Below are positions 1 to 11,526 of a stretch of 64,000 nt of DNA, in pieces; within the stretch, counting starts at the first letter, position 1; the number at the start of each line of letters is the position of its first letter. Source of the stretch: Herbaspirillum hiltneri N3 (lineage in GTDB: Bacteria; Pseudomonadota; Gammaproteobacteria; Burkholderiales; Burkholderiaceae_D); NCBI RefSeq assembly GCF_001267925.1, contig NZ_CP011409.1, forward strand, positions 310,001-374,000. The letters run 5' to 3'. The position numbers and the translations under genes were made by a program. The notes beneath the pieces were generated by a model, which made no database searches, had not been told where the DNA came from, and saw only the letters and a list, made by a program, of their open reading frames with translations.

Positions 1-666
1 CATCTGGCGCAGGTCGACCACGTCGAGCAGCTTGTTGTCGACCGACACCTTTTCACCGGGCTCGATGGTGCGGGTGCTGACCATGCCGGCGATGGGCGCC
101 CGGATGACGGTGTCGCTGAGCGCCTTTTGCGCCACGTCGAGCGCGCCGCGTGCGGTGTCGACGTTGGCCTTGGCGATATCGAACTGGCTGGCGGCATTGT
201 CGAAGGCGTTGCGCGAGATGAAGCCCTTGTCCAGCAGCGCCAGGTTGTTGTCGCGCGTCTTGGTGGCGATGTCGAGCTGGCCGCGCGAGGCGACCAGCGA
301 GCCCTTGGCCTGTTCGACCTTGGCCTGGTATTCGCTGGTGTCCATGCGGATCAGGACCTGGCCGAGGGTGACCGCTTCGCCGGCGCGCACCAGCACCTCC
401 TTGACCTCGCCGCCGACCTTGGCCTTGACCGCGACCTGATTGAGCGCGCGCAAGGCGCCCGACAACGGCAACACCTGGCGCAACGGTTCGACGCCGGCCG
501 TGGCGATATCGCCGGGCAGAAACTCCAGCACCTGCGCCGGCTTTTCCACCATAGCCACAGCTGCGGGCGCGGCAGGGCGTTTGCGCAGCGCCATGAAGGC
601 GATCACTACAACCAGCACCAGCAAAACGATCAGGACCGAGCGGCGTTTGAAAAAGGAAAGAGTCAT
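1..666 (-). CDS. RND efflux periplasmic adaptor subunit (HlyD/MFP family), partial
   Basis: The frame runs from an ATG at 666 off the left edge, so only the N-terminal 222 residues are present. A short cytoplasmic start (MTLSFFKRR) is followed by one hydrophobic segment at about residues 10-27, then a lipoyl/barrel-sandwich half (around VKAKVGGEVKEVLV) and a helical hairpin rich in Ala, Gln and Lys. This is the order of periplasmic adaptors that link an inner-membrane pump to an outer-membrane channel. The start overlaps the stop of the upstream TetR gene by one base (TGATG), so the two are translationally coupled. The pump itself should lie beyond the left edge. Substrate cannot be told from the sequence. 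Confidence 0.9.
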   Translation of the reverse strand, partial: MTLSFFKRRSVLIVLLVLVVVIAFMALRKRPAAPAAVAMVEKPAQVLEFLPGDIATAGVEPLRQVLPLSGALRALNQVAVKAKVGGEVKEVLVRAGEAVTLGQVLIRMDTSEYQAKVEQAKGSLVASRGQLDIATKTRDNNLALLDKGFISRNAFDNAASQFDIAKANVDTARGALDVAQKALSDTVIRAPIAGMVSTRTIEPGEKVSVDNKLLDVVDLRQM

Positions 667-1352
667 CAGGGTTTGGTCAGCAGGCCGTTCAGGCAAAGGT
701 CGATGAAATTGTCGAGATAGGCGCCGGGCTCCACCGGTTCGATGCTGCACGGGCCGAACGACTGGCTCCACAGCATCAGCATCAGCACCGGCGCGACGAT
801 GACGCGCTTCATGTGCTCGGCGTCGATGGCGCGGAATTCGCCGCGCCGGATGCCGCGCTCGAGCATGCGCACGATGGTCGCGTTGCAGCGCGTGACGACT
901 TCGGCATGGTAGAACTGCGCAAGTTCTGGAAAGTTGCCGGATTCTGCCATCATCAGTTTGGAAATACCGTTTAATTTTGTATCCGCCACCGATGCCCACC
1001 AACCCAGGATCAGGTCGCGCAACAGATCGGCGCTGTGGCCTTCATAACGGTCAACCATGCCTTCGGCTTCTTCCAGCAGCGGCAACATGTTGCTGCGCAC
1101 GACCGACTTGAACAGGCTTTCCTTGTTGTCGAAGTAGAGATAGAGCGTGCCTTTGGAGACGCCGGCGCGAGCGGCGACGTCTTCCAGCCGCGCGGCCGCG
1201 AAGCCGCGCTCGACGAAGATATCCAGCGCAGCGGCCAGCAGTTCCTGCGGGCGCGCTTCCTTGCGCCGCTCCCAGCGCGGTCCGCGTGAGGAGGCGCCGC
1301 GAGCGGCTTGGGCGACTTTGGGGACGGGCGGGGATTTCGAAGGCTGAGACAT
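666..1352 (-). CDS. TetR/AcrR family transcriptional regulator of the efflux module
   Basis: This 228-residue protein has a classic N-terminal TetR helix-turn-helix: a helix starting LLAAALDIFVERGF, then VAARAGVSKGTLYLYF and a conserved KESLF, at about residues 30-80. The rest is a helical ligand-binding domain. I chose the ATG at 1352 (MSQPSKSP) because the frame upstream is not coding-like; no good ribosome site is visible. It is the first gene of an operon with the adaptor, the common arrangement for a local repressor of an RND pump. An ACCGGT-centred imperfect palindrome at 1378-1392 upstream of the start is a candidate autoregulatory site. The inducer is unknown. Confidence 0.9.
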   Translation of the reverse strand: MSQPSKSPPVPKVAQAARGASSRGPRWERRKEARPQELLAAALDIFVERGFAAARLEDVAARAGVSKGTLYLYFDNKESLFKSVVRSNMLPLLEEAEGMVDRYEGHSADLLRDLILGWWASVADTKLNGISKLMMAESGNFPELAQFYHAEVVTRCNATIVRMLERGIRRGEFRAIDAEHMKRVIVAPVLMLMLWSQSFGPCSIEPVEPGAYLDNFIDLCLNGLLTKP

Positions 1353-1722
1353 GGCGAAGCGGCGTCGCCGCCAGTAAGTTACCGGTGAGTCAGCAATGTA
1401 AGTGGCAACAGTCATATCGTCAAGAAGCGCGCCCGGGTCAATTGAGTAAAGCAGGGTAAAGGTGCGTCGGTCCCTGCGACAGCGGTTTGCGACGAAACGC
1501 CGGATTCGTTGAATTAAGCGGTGAATGCTGCGGTGTCCTTGCAAACGGAACGGACAAAAGGCTCTTACAATAGGAAAATCAGGCAGGTATTGCCAAAAAA
1601 TCGGACGAAGTTGTCAATCCGTCAACGCATTGACAGCCTATTGGTTCGGTATTGGCAGGGTATCGGCAACTTACAGGCAGCCCGGCAGCCCGGCAGTGCC
1701 GGCAATCCGTAGGAGCGCGGCA
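1353..1722. other. Intergenic region between divergent tetR and an unknown gene
   Basis: About 370 bases with no coding frame I can support. The left end holds the tetR promoter region with the ACCGGT-centred element near 1381. The right end carries short direct repeats (GGTATTGGCA / GGGTATCGGCA near 1648-1676, and a GCCCGGCA doublet near 1681-1697) just before the AGGAG ribosome site at 1711-1715. No tRNA or recognisable small RNA is seen. Confidence 0.5.
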
Positions 1723-2394
1723 ATGGACAGCATCAACAACCAATTCTTCATCAACAACACCGCGTCGCCGACGTCGGCGAAGGCGTACGCCAAAAACGAC
1801 GACATCGGCTTCGCCCAGATGATGGCCACGCGCGGCAGCGTCGACGGCCTCAGCGGCGCCGCCAAGGCTGACGTCAGCCCGGCGCTGACAATGGCGCTGG
1901 GAGGCCTGATCGGCCGCTACGGCATCAACGTGCCGCCCAAGCTACGCATCCTGCCGACCAAGAAAAAATACGTACTGGAAGAGGGCGACGAGCGCAGCGG
2001 CAAGTTCGACATGCTCATCACCGACAATCCCGGCGTGACCGAATTGCTCACGCAAGCGCACACCAAGGCGCTGACCGATCGCGAAGCGGCGATGGAGTCG
2101 GCGATCGACACCTTCATGCGCGGCAAGGGCGGCTACGACATGCGCGGCTTCCTGACCGAATTCAAGGAAAATGAAAAACCGCGCGCCATCAGCGTCATCT
2201 ACGACGGCCTCGGCAGCTACATCGAAGAGCAGGACGCGCGCGGCGCCTGGCGCCTGATCAAGGGCGAATCGGATTTCATGGACGACCTGATGAAGGCATA
2301 TGATCGCTACAACCTGACCAATGCCGCGGTGGAATACAACAAGGGCAAGAGCCTGCCCACACTCAACCGCGAGCAGGTTGCGCGCGGCGGCTGA
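1723..2394 (+). CDS. Hypothetical protein, 223 residues
   Basis: The start is well supported by AGGAG at 1711-1715, eight bases before the ATG. I do not recognise the family. The protein has no signal peptide or membrane segment. The first 50 residues are polar and Ala/Ser rich, like a flexible N-terminus. A charged middle contains KKKYVLEEGDERSGKFD, and a mainly helical second half has acidic and basic stretches and aromatic residues. It ends RGG. The gene stands alone, divergent from tetR, and is followed closely by a strong intrinsic terminator, so it is a single-gene transcript. No function is proposed. Confidence 0.75.
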   Translation: MDSINNQFFINNTASPTSAKAYAKNDDIGFAQMMATRGSVDGLSGAAKADVSPALTMALGGLIGRYGINVPPKLRILPTKKKYVLEEGDERSGKFDMLITDNPGVTELLTQAHTKALTDREAAMESAIDTFMRGKGGYDMRGFLTEFKENEKPRAISVIYDGLGSYIEEQDARGAWRLIKGESDFMDDLMKAYDRYNLTNAAVEYNKGKSLPTLNREQVARGG

Positions 2395-2411
2395 ACGCAG
2401 CCCGCAGCAAA

Positions 2412-2444
2412 CAAAAAGCCAGGCTGCGACGCCTGGCTTTTTTG
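2412..2444 (+). terminator. Rho-independent terminator of the 223-residue hypothetical gene
   Basis: The stem AGCCAGGC/GCCTGGCT (2417-2424 and 2431-2438) has a six-base loop. It is preceded by an A-run and followed by six T residues. It starts about 20 bases after the stop codon. Confidence 0.85.
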
Positions 2445-2462
2445 TTCATCAGGAAATGATTC

Positions 2463-2580
2463 GAGAGTCGCCGGCAAAGCGCCGCTGGCAAGGCGCGCCG
2501 ACGCAGACAGTACGAATGTACCTCAGTTAAACTGAACCGGGAGACGCAACGCCGCCAGCGGTGCTTTGCCGGCGACTCTC
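2463..2580. repeat. Large imperfect inverted repeat (REP/BIME-like intergenic element)
   Basis: Arms of 27 bp at 2463-2489 and 2554-2580 match as reverse complements with one mismatch; they begin GAGAGTCGCCGGCAAAGC. Inside lie smaller palindromes: GTACGAATGTAC at about 2509-2520 and TCAGTT-A-AACTGA at 2523-2535. The right arm reaches the stop codon of the iclR gene (2579-2581), so the element may end transcripts or protect mRNA from both sides. A second element of the same design lies at 3601-3688. Confidence 0.7.
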
Positions 2581-3433
2581 AGGTGCCGAAGCTGCTGCTG
2601 CCCATGAGCTTGGACAGCCTCGCCGAAATTTCCTGCACGATATTCTGCACTTCATCCAGGCTGGGATTGACCTTCTTGTCGATGCGCTCGATGTAGGGCA
2701 CGTTGAGCGCCGCCAGCATGCGGTCGTTGGCGCCCAGCACCGGGTACGAGAGATTGACCACGCCGCGGATCTGCCGGCTTTCCATGCGTGAATAGCCGCG
2801 CTCCTGGGTTTCGGCAATCTGGCGCAGCAGCTGGGCGTGGTCGATTTCCTGTTCGCCGTCCATGCGCACGTGCGCCGCCAGCATGCGACCGCGCTCGGCT
2901 TCATCGCGAAACGACAGCAGCACATGGCCGGAGGCAGTGTCGGTCAGGCTGACCAGTGCCCCGACCTTGAGGCCGAAGGCCCAGCGTTCCGGGCTGTCGA
3001 CCTGCGCGACCACGATCACGCGGCCGGCTTCATACACCGTCAGATGGGTCGATTGCATGGTGCGGTTGGCCAGCTCACGCATATGCGGCAACGCCGTGCT
3101 CACCAGAGAACGGATCGGCTGGTTGTTGTGCGCCAGCTCGAACAGCTTCAGCGACAGGCGGTACTGGTCGTTGTCGGCGATCAGGTAGCCGCGCTGCTCC
3201 AGCGTCACCACCATGCGGAAAATTTCATTGACGCTGCGTCCCAGTTGTTTCGAGATCTGGTTCAGCGTCAGCATCTGCTCGGACTTGCTGAGCAGTTCCA
3301 GGATGTCCAGGCCCTTATCCAGCGCCGGCGCGGCATAGCGCGCCTTGCCGGTGTCGGCGGCGCTGTCGTTGGCGGAAACCTCGGCGACGGCTTCCAAGTC
3401 TGCGTCAGGCACGATTTTCTTGGTTCTTGGCAT
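2579..3433 (-). CDS. IclR family transcriptional regulator
   Basis: The 284-residue protein has a low-complexity N-terminal tail of about 35 residues. A winged helix follows at about 38-95 (LDILELLSKSEQMLTLNQIS, then LGRSVNEIFRMVVTLEQRGY), and then the IclR effector domain with the motif RGYSRMESRQIRGVVNLSYP near residue 210-230. It is encoded after the porin gene on the same strand, opposite the fucose operon. IclR proteins often control catabolic operons for sugar acids and aromatic acids, so it is the obvious local regulator of the porin and fucose genes. That assignment rests on position only. Confidence 0.9.
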   Translation of the reverse strand: MPRTKKIVPDADLEAVAEVSANDSAADTGKARYAAPALDKGLDILELLSKSEQMLTLNQISKQLGRSVNEIFRMVVTLEQRGYLIADNDQYRLSLKLFELAHNNQPIRSLVSTALPHMRELANRTMQSTHLTVYEAGRVIVVAQVDSPERWAFGLKVGALVSLTDTASGHVLLSFRDEAERGRMLAAHVRMDGEQEIDHAQLLRQIAETQERGYSRMESRQIRGVVNLSYPVLGANDRMLAALNVPYIERIDKKVNPSLDEVQNIVQEISARLSKLMGSSSFGT

Positions 3434-3600
3434 GGGCTGGCTGGGTGATCAAATGGATTGCGGGATTACGGAGGTTTGTGGTTTTGCGCAAATCCGTCTT
3501 GTTGCGCATTTTATCCCTGAAACCGGCATTCATACGGCCTTGCCGGTTTCAAAGAAGAGCACTCAACACATCAAATCTGTTCTGGGGCCGTAGCGAGAGC

Positions 3601-3688
3601 CTGTCAGCCGGTGTCGACCGGAGCGCAGGGTACCGGAGTGTACTCAAGTACACGAGGATCCCGAGCACCGTACGGCACCGGCTGACAG
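3601..3688. repeat. Second large inverted repeat between iclR and porin genes
   Basis: Perfect 13-bp arms CTGTCAGCCGGTG (3601-3613) and CACCGGCTGACAG (3676-3688) enclose an inner palindrome GTGTACT-CA-AGTACAC at 3638-3653 and a GGATCC step. The architecture of long GC-rich arms around a GTAC-containing core matches the element at 2463-2580, although the arms differ. It lies just downstream of the porin stop, so it may act as a transcript end or RNA-stabilising structure. Confidence 0.65.
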
Positions 3689-3714
3689 GTTCGCAGTAGG
3701 CTCAAGAGCAGATT

Positions 3715-4845
3715 TTAAAAAGAGTGGCTGATGCCGGCGTACGCCCCGTTCTGGTTCTGGCCCGGCAACGGATTGTTGTTGGAGGCCTCGACCGAGAAAT
3801 TGGCGGTGCTGCTATTGCGTACGGTGCCCGCGCCGACGTAGAGCAAGGTGCGCTTGGACAGCGAGTAGTTGGCGCCGGCCATGAACAGGTTGGCGTTGCC
3901 GCCGCCGTTATTGACGTTCACGCGGAACACCGAGCCGATCAGTGTCAGCGCCGGTGTGACCTGATAGTTCGCACCCAGCCAGTAATGATTGACCTTGTCC
4001 GGCGAGCCTGGGGCCACGTCCGGCGCACGCAGGTTTTCATAGCCGAGGAACAGTTTCAGCTTGTCGATGGTGTAGGTGCCGCCCAGGATCAGTTCTTTCG
4101 AGGTGTCGAACACGGTATTGCGCGTGCCGTCGCTATTGAGGCCGCTGCCGTACTTGCCGTTGCTGTCGCGGATCAGGTCGTAGATCGCACGCAATTCAAG
4201 GCCCTGGTTTTGATAGACCAGCGAGACGCCGTCCTTGCGCTTGTTCTTGATCGAGCCCGCCTGTTCCCCAAGTGCGGTCTGGAACGTGGCGTTGAAGCCG
4301 CCCCAGGTCGGCGTCTGGTATTCGATGACGTTGTCTGCGCCCTGCCAGTTGCGGCCGCGCACCAGCGTGGCGGTGCCGATGAATTGCTGGCCGGTCGGGT
4401 CGAGGAACCAGACGTCGTTGTCGATGAAGAGATTCTTGCCGAATTTCAGCGAACCGGCGCTGCCGGCCAGGCCGACGTAAGAGCGGCGATTGAACAGCGC
4501 GCTGCCGTTGGTGGAGCCCTTGGTGGCGTCAAAACCTGACTCCAGCAGGAAGAAAGCATTCAGTCCTGCGCCAAGATCTTCCGTTCCCTTGAAGCCGATC
4601 ATGCTGGTGCCCCACTGGTTGCCGGAGGCGCGCCACAGGCTGCCGCTGCCGCCACCGGCTGTGGCGACGTTGGATTGATAGTCGACGCCGGCGTCAACCC
4701 GGCCGTAGATCGTGACTGCCGATTGCGCCTGCGCCGCGCCCGCGAGGGAGAGCAACGCGCCGGCGATGGCCGCCAGCCTGAATGTGGGTGCGCCGCGCTG
4801 TACGCGGTTGCCGCTGGTCGCAGCGATGGATGTGATGGTCTGCAT
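3715..4845 (-). CDS. Outer-membrane general porin (Burkholderiales type)
   Basis: The 376-residue product starts at the ATG at 4845, which has a GGAG site six bases upstream (another ATG at 4869 is less likely). A signal peptide ends AGAAQAQS, and the mature protein begins SAVTIYGRVDAGVDY, a hallmark of this trimeric 16-strand porin family. The protein ends in Phe (AGISHSF), the outer-membrane assembly signal. PVGLAGSAGSLKFGKN-like segments and many alternating aromatic strands agree. It is divergent from the fucose operon and lies just upstream of iclR, which suggests a substrate-linked porin. No ligand can be deduced from sequence. Confidence 0.93.
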   Translation of the reverse strand: MQTITSIAATSGNRVQRGAPTFRLAAIAGALLSLAGAAQAQSAVTIYGRVDAGVDYQSNVATAGGGSGSLWRASGNQWGTSMIGFKGTEDLGAGLNAFFLLESGFDATKGSTNGSALFNRRSYVGLAGSAGSLKFGKNLFIDNDVWFLDPTGQQFIGTATLVRGRNWQGADNVIEYQTPTWGGFNATFQTALGEQAGSIKNKRKDGVSLVYQNQGLELRAIYDLIRDSNGKYGSGLNSDGTRNTVFDTSKELILGGTYTIDKLKLFLGYENLRAPDVAPGSPDKVNHYWLGANYQVTPALTLIGSVFRVNVNNGGGNANLFMAGANYSLSKRTLLYVGAGTVRNSSTANFSVEASNNNPLPGQNQNGAYAGISHSF

Positions 4846-5395
4846 GAGGATCTCCGTATGTGTCTTCATTTATGGTTGTTGGTGACTGCACGTTCGTGTT
4901 TCGTCCCGGCATTGCTGCAAGGGAAGTTTTAGGTTTGGTCTGGCCTCCTTTCTTTGTTTTATTTTTATTTGTAAAATTTAATTTTAATAAAACGTCAAAG
5001 AAACATTGCCACATAGACATCTGTATTTCGATATCTGTCGACTATCTATTGGTTATCATTCGCTTTTTCTGAATCCAGTTACATGATTCCGGTATAGTCT
5101 CCGGCGAAGCGATAGTAGCAAAGTAAACTCAAATATAAAATAGAATTTTATTGATGAATTTAAGGGTGCGTGCAATAATCGCCACACTTCATGGTCCTTG
5201 CCGGTTTTTTTCGCTTCAGGCAACGCCGTGTACAACAAAGGCAGCGCAAAAAAACGTTGCGGAGACAGGAGCAGAACAGCGTGACGAGGCAACGTGAGGA
5301 GACAGTATGACGGGCCGGTCGCGGCACGCATCTGCAGCCTTCGCAGGCTTCACCGAGATTTGTTCTTAACATCCCCTTTTTTATCTACAGAGACG
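4846..5395. promoter_or_regulatory. AT-rich divergent promoter region between porin and fucose operon
   Basis: About 550 bases without a convincing gene. It is clearly richer in A/T than its surroundings from 4940 to 5170. ATCTGT occurs at about 5019 and 5034 with a near copy, ATCTAT, at about 5044, which could be regulator half-sites. The outward genes on both sides and the nearby IclR regulator make this the likely control region, but I cannot name a specific operator or -35/-10 pair with confidence. Confidence 0.45.
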
Positions 5396-7496
<2,101 letters not shown>

Positions 7497-7506
7497 GGAG
7501 CGACCG

Positions 7507-7845
7507 ATGCGTTACTGCCTTGCCCTCGACCTGAAAGACGACGCCGCGCTGATCGCGCGCTACGAAGAACACCACCGGCGCATCTGGCCGGAGATCGCCG
7601 CGCACCTGCGTGCGCACGGCGTGACCGGCATGGAGATCTATCGCCTCGGCACGCGCATGACGATGATCATGGACACCGACGACGCCGTGTATGACGCGGC
7701 GTCGATGGCGCGGGCGATGCAAAGCGATCCCAAAGTGCAGGAATGGGAAACGCTGATGTGGCAGTTCCAGGCGCCGACGCCGTGGACGCCGCAAGGAGAG
7801 AAATGGATCCCGATGGCGAAGATTTTCGACCTGACGGAACAGTGA
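7507..7845 (+). CDS. L-rhamnose/L-fucose mutarotase family protein
   Basis: A 112-residue protein of the RhaM (DUF718) family, usual length for these small dimeric alpha/beta enzymes. It contains the conserved [21 protein letters not shown] and a C-terminal tryptophan-rich segment (WETLMWQF). Such proteins interconvert the alpha and beta anomers of 6-deoxyhexoses so that the dehydrogenase gets its preferred anomer. A GGAG ribosome site precedes the ATG and the gene follows the dehydrogenase by 10 bases. The operon suggests L-fucose rather than L-rhamnose as the physiological sugar. Confidence 0.88.
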   Translation: MRYCLALDLKDDAALIARYEEHHRRIWPEIAAHLRAHGVTGMEIYRLGTRMTMIMDTDDAVYDAASMARAMQSDPKVQEWETLMWQFQAPTPWTPQGEKWIPMAKIFDLTEQ

Positions 7846-7897
7846 GGGCAATCCGCAAAGACGGACAACCACTTGCATCAAGAATCAAGAGGCAGGC

Positions 7898-9451
7898 ATG
7901 CAATCAGAAAAAACAGAGACCGCAGGCGAATCGGGATACCTGATTTCGCTGCGCAACGTAAGCAAACGCTTTCCCGGCGTCCTGGCATTGGATAACTGCC
8001 AGCTCGACCTGCTGCCGGGGGAAGTGCACGCGCTCATGGGCGAAAACGGCGCCGGCAAATCGACGCTGATGAAGATCCTGTCGGGTGTCTACCAGAAGGA
8101 CGAGGGCAGCATCTTTGTCGACGGCAGGGAAGTCGATATCGACGGTCCGCGCGCGGCCCAGGAACTCGGCATCGGCATCATCCATCAGGAACTCAACCTG
8201 ATGAACCATCTGAGCGCCGCGCAAAACATCTTCATCGGCCGCGAGCCGCGCGGACGTTTCGGCATGTTCCTCGACGAAGAGACACTCAATCGCCAGGCCG
8301 CCGGGATCTTCGCTCGCATGCGCCTGAAGCTCGATCCGCGCACCCCGGTCGGCGAACTGACCGTGGCCAGGCAGCAGATGGTGGAAATCGCCAAGGCGCT
8401 GTCCTTCAATTCGCGCGTGCTGATCATGGACGAGCCGACCGCCGCGCTCAACAACGCCGAGATCGACGAATTATTCCGCATCATTCGCGACCTGCAAGCG
8501 CAGGGTGTCGGCATCGTCTACATCTCGCACAAGATGGACGAGCTGCGCCGCATTTCCAACCGCGTCACGGTCATGCGCGACGGCAAATACATCGCCACCG
8601 TGCCGACCGAAGAAACTCCGATCGACACCATCATCAGCATGATGGTCGGCCGCCAGCTCGACGGCGCCAGGCCGGTCGTCGCCAACGCCGCCGACAACAA
8701 GGTCGTCCTGGAGGTCAAGGGACTGTCGCGCGGCCACGCGATCCGCGACGTCAGCTTCCAGTTGCGCAAGGGCGAGATCCTCGGCTTCGCCGGCCTGATG
8801 GGCGCCGGTCGCACCGAGGTGGCGCGCGCCATCTTCGGCGCCGATCCGCTCGACGCCGGAGAGATCTTCATCCACGGCGGCAAGGCCGTAATCAAGTCGC
8901 CGTCCGACGCCGTCGCTCACGGCATCGGCTATCTCTCCGAAGACCGCAAGCACTTCGGCCTGGCCACCGGCCTCGACGTCAAGGCCAACGTGGTCATGTC
9001 GAGCATGAATCGTTTCCTGAAAAAGGGCTTGTTCCTCGACCAGGCCGCGATCCGCAATACGGCGCAAGGCTATGTGCGCCAGCTCGCCATCAAGACGCCG
9101 TCGATCGACCAGCCCGCGCGGCTGCTGTCGGGCGGCAACCAGCAAAAGATCGTGATCGCCAAGTGGCTGCTGCGCGACTGCGACATCCTGTTCTTCGACG
9201 AGCCTACGCGCGGCATCGACATCGGCGCCAAGAGCGAAATCTACAAGTTGCTCAACACGCTGGCCGAACAGGGCAAGGCCATCGTGATGATTTCGTCCGA
9301 GCTGCCGGAAGTGCTGCGCATGAGCCACCGCGTGCTGGTCATGTGCGAAGGCCGCATCACCGGCGAACTCAGCGCCGCCGAAGCTTCCCAGGAAAAGATC
9401 ATGCAACTGGCGACGCAGCGCGCCTCGGCTGTCGCTGCCCCCACCCATTGA
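7898..9451 (+). CDS. Sugar ABC transporter ATP-binding protein (RbsA/MglA-like, two nucleotide-binding halves)
   Basis: A 517-residue tandem ATPase. The first half has Walker [10 protein letters not shown] at about residues 48-56, a variant signature [13 protein letters not shown], and Walker [11 protein letters not shown]. The second half has the degenerate Walker A seen in this family (GLMGAGRTE), a canonical [15 protein letters not shown] and [10 protein letters not shown]. This is the CUT2 pattern for monosaccharide uptake. With the permease and binding protein downstream it forms a complete importer, most likely for L-fucose or a related sugar. Confidence 0.95.
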   Translation: MQSEKTETAGESGYLISLRNVSKRFPGVLALDNCQLDLLPGEVHALMGENGAGKSTLMKILSGVYQKDEGSIFVDGREVDIDGPRAAQELGIGIIHQELNLMNHLSAAQNIFIGREPRGRFGMFLDEETLNRQAAGIFARMRLKLDPRTPVGELTVARQQMVEIAKALSFNSRVLIMDEPTAALNNAEIDELFRIIRDLQAQGVGIVYISHKMDELRRISNRVTVMRDGKYIATVPTEETPIDTIISMMVGRQLDGARPVVANAADNKVVLEVKGLSRGHAIRDVSFQLRKGEILGFAGLMGAGRTEVARAIFGADPLDAGEIFIHGGKAVIKSPSDAVAHGIGYLSEDRKHFGLATGLDVKANVVMSSMNRFLKKGLFLDQAAIRNTAQGYVRQLAIKTPSIDQPARLLSGGNQQKIVIAKWLLRDCDILFFDEPTRGIDIGAKSEIYKLLNTLAEQGKAIVMISSELPEVLRMSHRVLVMCEGRITGELSAAEASQEKIMQLATQRASAVAAPTH

Positions 9452-9462
9452 AGAAGACGACC

Positions 9463-10509
9463 ATGGCAACTACCCCCAATCCCCAAGCGAACCTGACCAT
9501 GACATCCACTCCAGTTTCCGAAACCGGCGCCGGCAGCCTGCGCGACCGATTGTTCCATCCCTCGACACGGCAAAAACTGCTGGCCTTCGCGAGCTTGCTG
9601 GCGCTGGTGGTGTTCTTCAGCATCGCCAACGACAACTTCCTGCAGATCGACAATCTGGTCAGCATCCTGCAATCGACCGCCGTCAACGGCGTGCTGGCGA
9701 TCGCCTGCACCTTCGTCATCATTACCGCCGGCATCGATCTGTCGGTCGGCACCATGATGACGTTCTGCTCGGTCATGGCCGGCGTGTTCCTGACCTACTG
9801 GGGATTGCCGATCTACTTCGGCATCTTCGCCGCGATCTTCTTCGGCGCGTTGTGCGGCTGGACCTCGGGCATGCTGATCGCCAAGCTCAAGGTGCCGCCG
9901 TTCATCGCCACGCTCGGCATGATGATGCTGCTCAAAGGCCTGTCGCTGGTGATCTCCGGCACCAAGCCGATCTACTTCAACGACACTCCGTCGTTTCCGC
10001 AGATCTCGCAAGAGTCGCTGATCGGCGACCTGATCCCGGCGCTGCCGATTCCCAATGCCGTGCTGATCCTGTTCCTGGTGGCCATCGCGGCAGGCGTGGT
10101 TCTCAACAAGACCGTGTTCGGCCGCTATACATTCGCGCTGGGCAGCAACGAAGAAGCGCTGCGCCTGTCCGGCGTCAAGGTGGATTTCTGGAAGGTCACC
10201 GTCTACACCGTCAGCGGCGCCATCTGCGGCATCGCCGGCCTGCTGATCGCGTCGCGCTTGAATTCCGCGCAGCCGGCGCTGGGGCAGGGCTATGAACTCG
10301 ACGCGATTGCCGCCGTCGTGATCGGCGGCACTTCGCTCTCGGGCGGCACCGGCACCATCCTCGGCACCATCATCGGCGCGTTCATCATGAGCGTGCTGAT
10401 CAACGGCCTGCGCATCATGTCGGTGGCGCAGGAGTGGCAGACCGTGGTCACCGGCGTGATCATCATCCTGGCGGTGTACATGGATATCCTGCGCCGCCGC
10501 CGACAATAA
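9463..10509 (+). CDS. Sugar ABC transporter permease (RbsC-like)
   Basis: A 348-residue CUT2 permease beginning at the ATG at 9463, 11 bases after the ATPase gene. After a hydrophilic N-terminal tail of about 40 residues it has some ten hydrophobic segments and the family signatures GIDLSVGTMM, LGSNEEALRLSGV and a Gly-rich GGTSLSGGTGTILGTIIGA. A second in-frame ATG lies near 9499, so the tail could be shorter. It forms the membrane channel of the importer with the flanking ATPase and binding protein. Confidence 0.94.
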   Translation: MATTPNPQANLTMTSTPVSETGAGSLRDRLFHPSTRQKLLAFASLLALVVFFSIANDNFLQIDNLVSILQSTAVNGVLAIACTFVIITAGIDLSVGTMMTFCSVMAGVFLTYWGLPIYFGIFAAIFFGALCGWTSGMLIAKLKVPPFIATLGMMMLLKGLSLVISGTKPIYFNDTPSFPQISQESLIGDLIPALPIPNAVLILFLVAIAAGVVLNKTVFGRYTFALGSNEEALRLSGVKVDFWKVTVYTVSGAICGIAGLLIASRLNSAQPALGQGYELDAIAAVVIGGTSLSGGTGTILGTIIGAFIMSVLINGLRIMSVAQEWQTVVTGVIIILAVYMDILRRRRQ

Positions 10510-10564
10510 AAAGTAGAAATCGCCTTACCCCCGCTGTTTTAACATTCATCAAGGAGACTTAAAA

Positions 10565-11506
10565 ATGATAAAGAGAAGAGCCCTCAACATTGCCCTCGGC
10601 CTCAGTTTCGCGTTCGGCGCAAGCGGCATCGCACAAGCGCAGGAAGTCTATATCCCGCTGGTGTCGAAAGGCTTCCAGCATCAATTCTGGCAAGCGGTGA
10701 AGGCCGGCGCCAACCAGGCCGCGACCGACTACAAGGTCAAGGTGACCTTCGAAGGCCCGGAAACCGAAGCCATGGTCGACAAGCAGATCGACATGCTGTC
10801 CGCCGCGCTGGCCAAGAAGCCGCAGGCGATCGGTTTCGCCGCGCTCGACAGCAAGGCCGCGCTGCCGCTGCTGAAGAAGGCGCAAGCCGCGAAGATCCCG
10901 GTGGTGGCGTTTGACTCCGGCGTCGACAGCGATATTCCGGTGACGACGGCAACTACCGACAACAAGGCCGCAGCGGCGCTGGCTGCCGACAAGATGGCCG
11001 AGCTGATCGGCAAGGAAGGCGAAGTCGCCGTGGTCGCGCATGACCAGACCAGCCGTACCGGCATCGACCGCCGCGACGGTTTTGTCGATCGCATGAAGTC
11101 GGCCTATCCGAAGATCAAGATCGTCAGCATCCAGTACGGCGCAGGCGACCAGTTGAAGTCGACCGAAGTCACCAAGTCCATCCTGCAGGCCTATCCGAAA
11201 CTCAAGGGCGCCTTCGGCACCAATGAAGGTTCGGCCATCGGCGTGCTGAACGGCGCCAGGGAAATGAAGCGCAAGGTCGTCATTGTCGGCTTCGACTCCG
11301 GCAAGCAGCAGAAGGATGCAATCCGCGACGGCCAGATGGCAGGCGCGATCACGCAAAATCCTGTCGGCATCGGCTACAAGACCGTCGAGGCCGCAGTCAA
11401 GGCGCTCAAGGGCGAGAAGCTGCCGAAGATCATCGACACCGGTTTCTACTGGTACGACAAGAGCAATATCGCCGATCCGAAGATTGCCGCGGTGCTGTAC
11501 GACTGA
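10565..11506 (+). CDS. Periplasmic sugar-binding protein of the CUT2 transporter (RbsB-like)
   Basis: A 313-residue protein with a clean signal peptide (MIKRRALNIALGLSFAFGAS, cleavage after AQA). The mature part has the two-lobe periplasmic-binding-protein pattern: VYIPLVSKGFQHQFWQAVK at the start, FDSGVDSDIPVTTATTDN, and GAFGTNEGSAIGVLNGA. AAGGAG lies eight bases upstream of the ATG. This is the specificity component of the importer and would fix the identity of the sugar. It is followed by a strong hairpin at 11527-11564. Confidence 0.94.
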   Translation: MIKRRALNIALGLSFAFGASGIAQAQEVYIPLVSKGFQHQFWQAVKAGANQAATDYKVKVTFEGPETEAMVDKQIDMLSAALAKKPQAIGFAALDSKAALPLLKKAQAAKIPVVAFDSGVDSDIPVTTATTDNKAAAALAADKMAELIGKEGEVAVVAHDQTSRTGIDRRDGFVDRMKSAYPKIKIVSIQYGAGDQLKSTEVTKSILQAYPKLKGAFGTNEGSAIGVLNGAREMKRKVVIVGFDSGKQQKDAIRDGQMAGAITQNPVGIGYKTVEAAVKALKGEKLPKIIDTGFYWYDKSNIADPKIAAVLYD

Positions 11507-11526
11507 TCATCTGACCTTAGGATCTG

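Noticed and set aside
4694..5020. Small minus-strand frame across the porin start
   Set aside because: It overlaps the porin signal peptide in another frame and has no coding signals.
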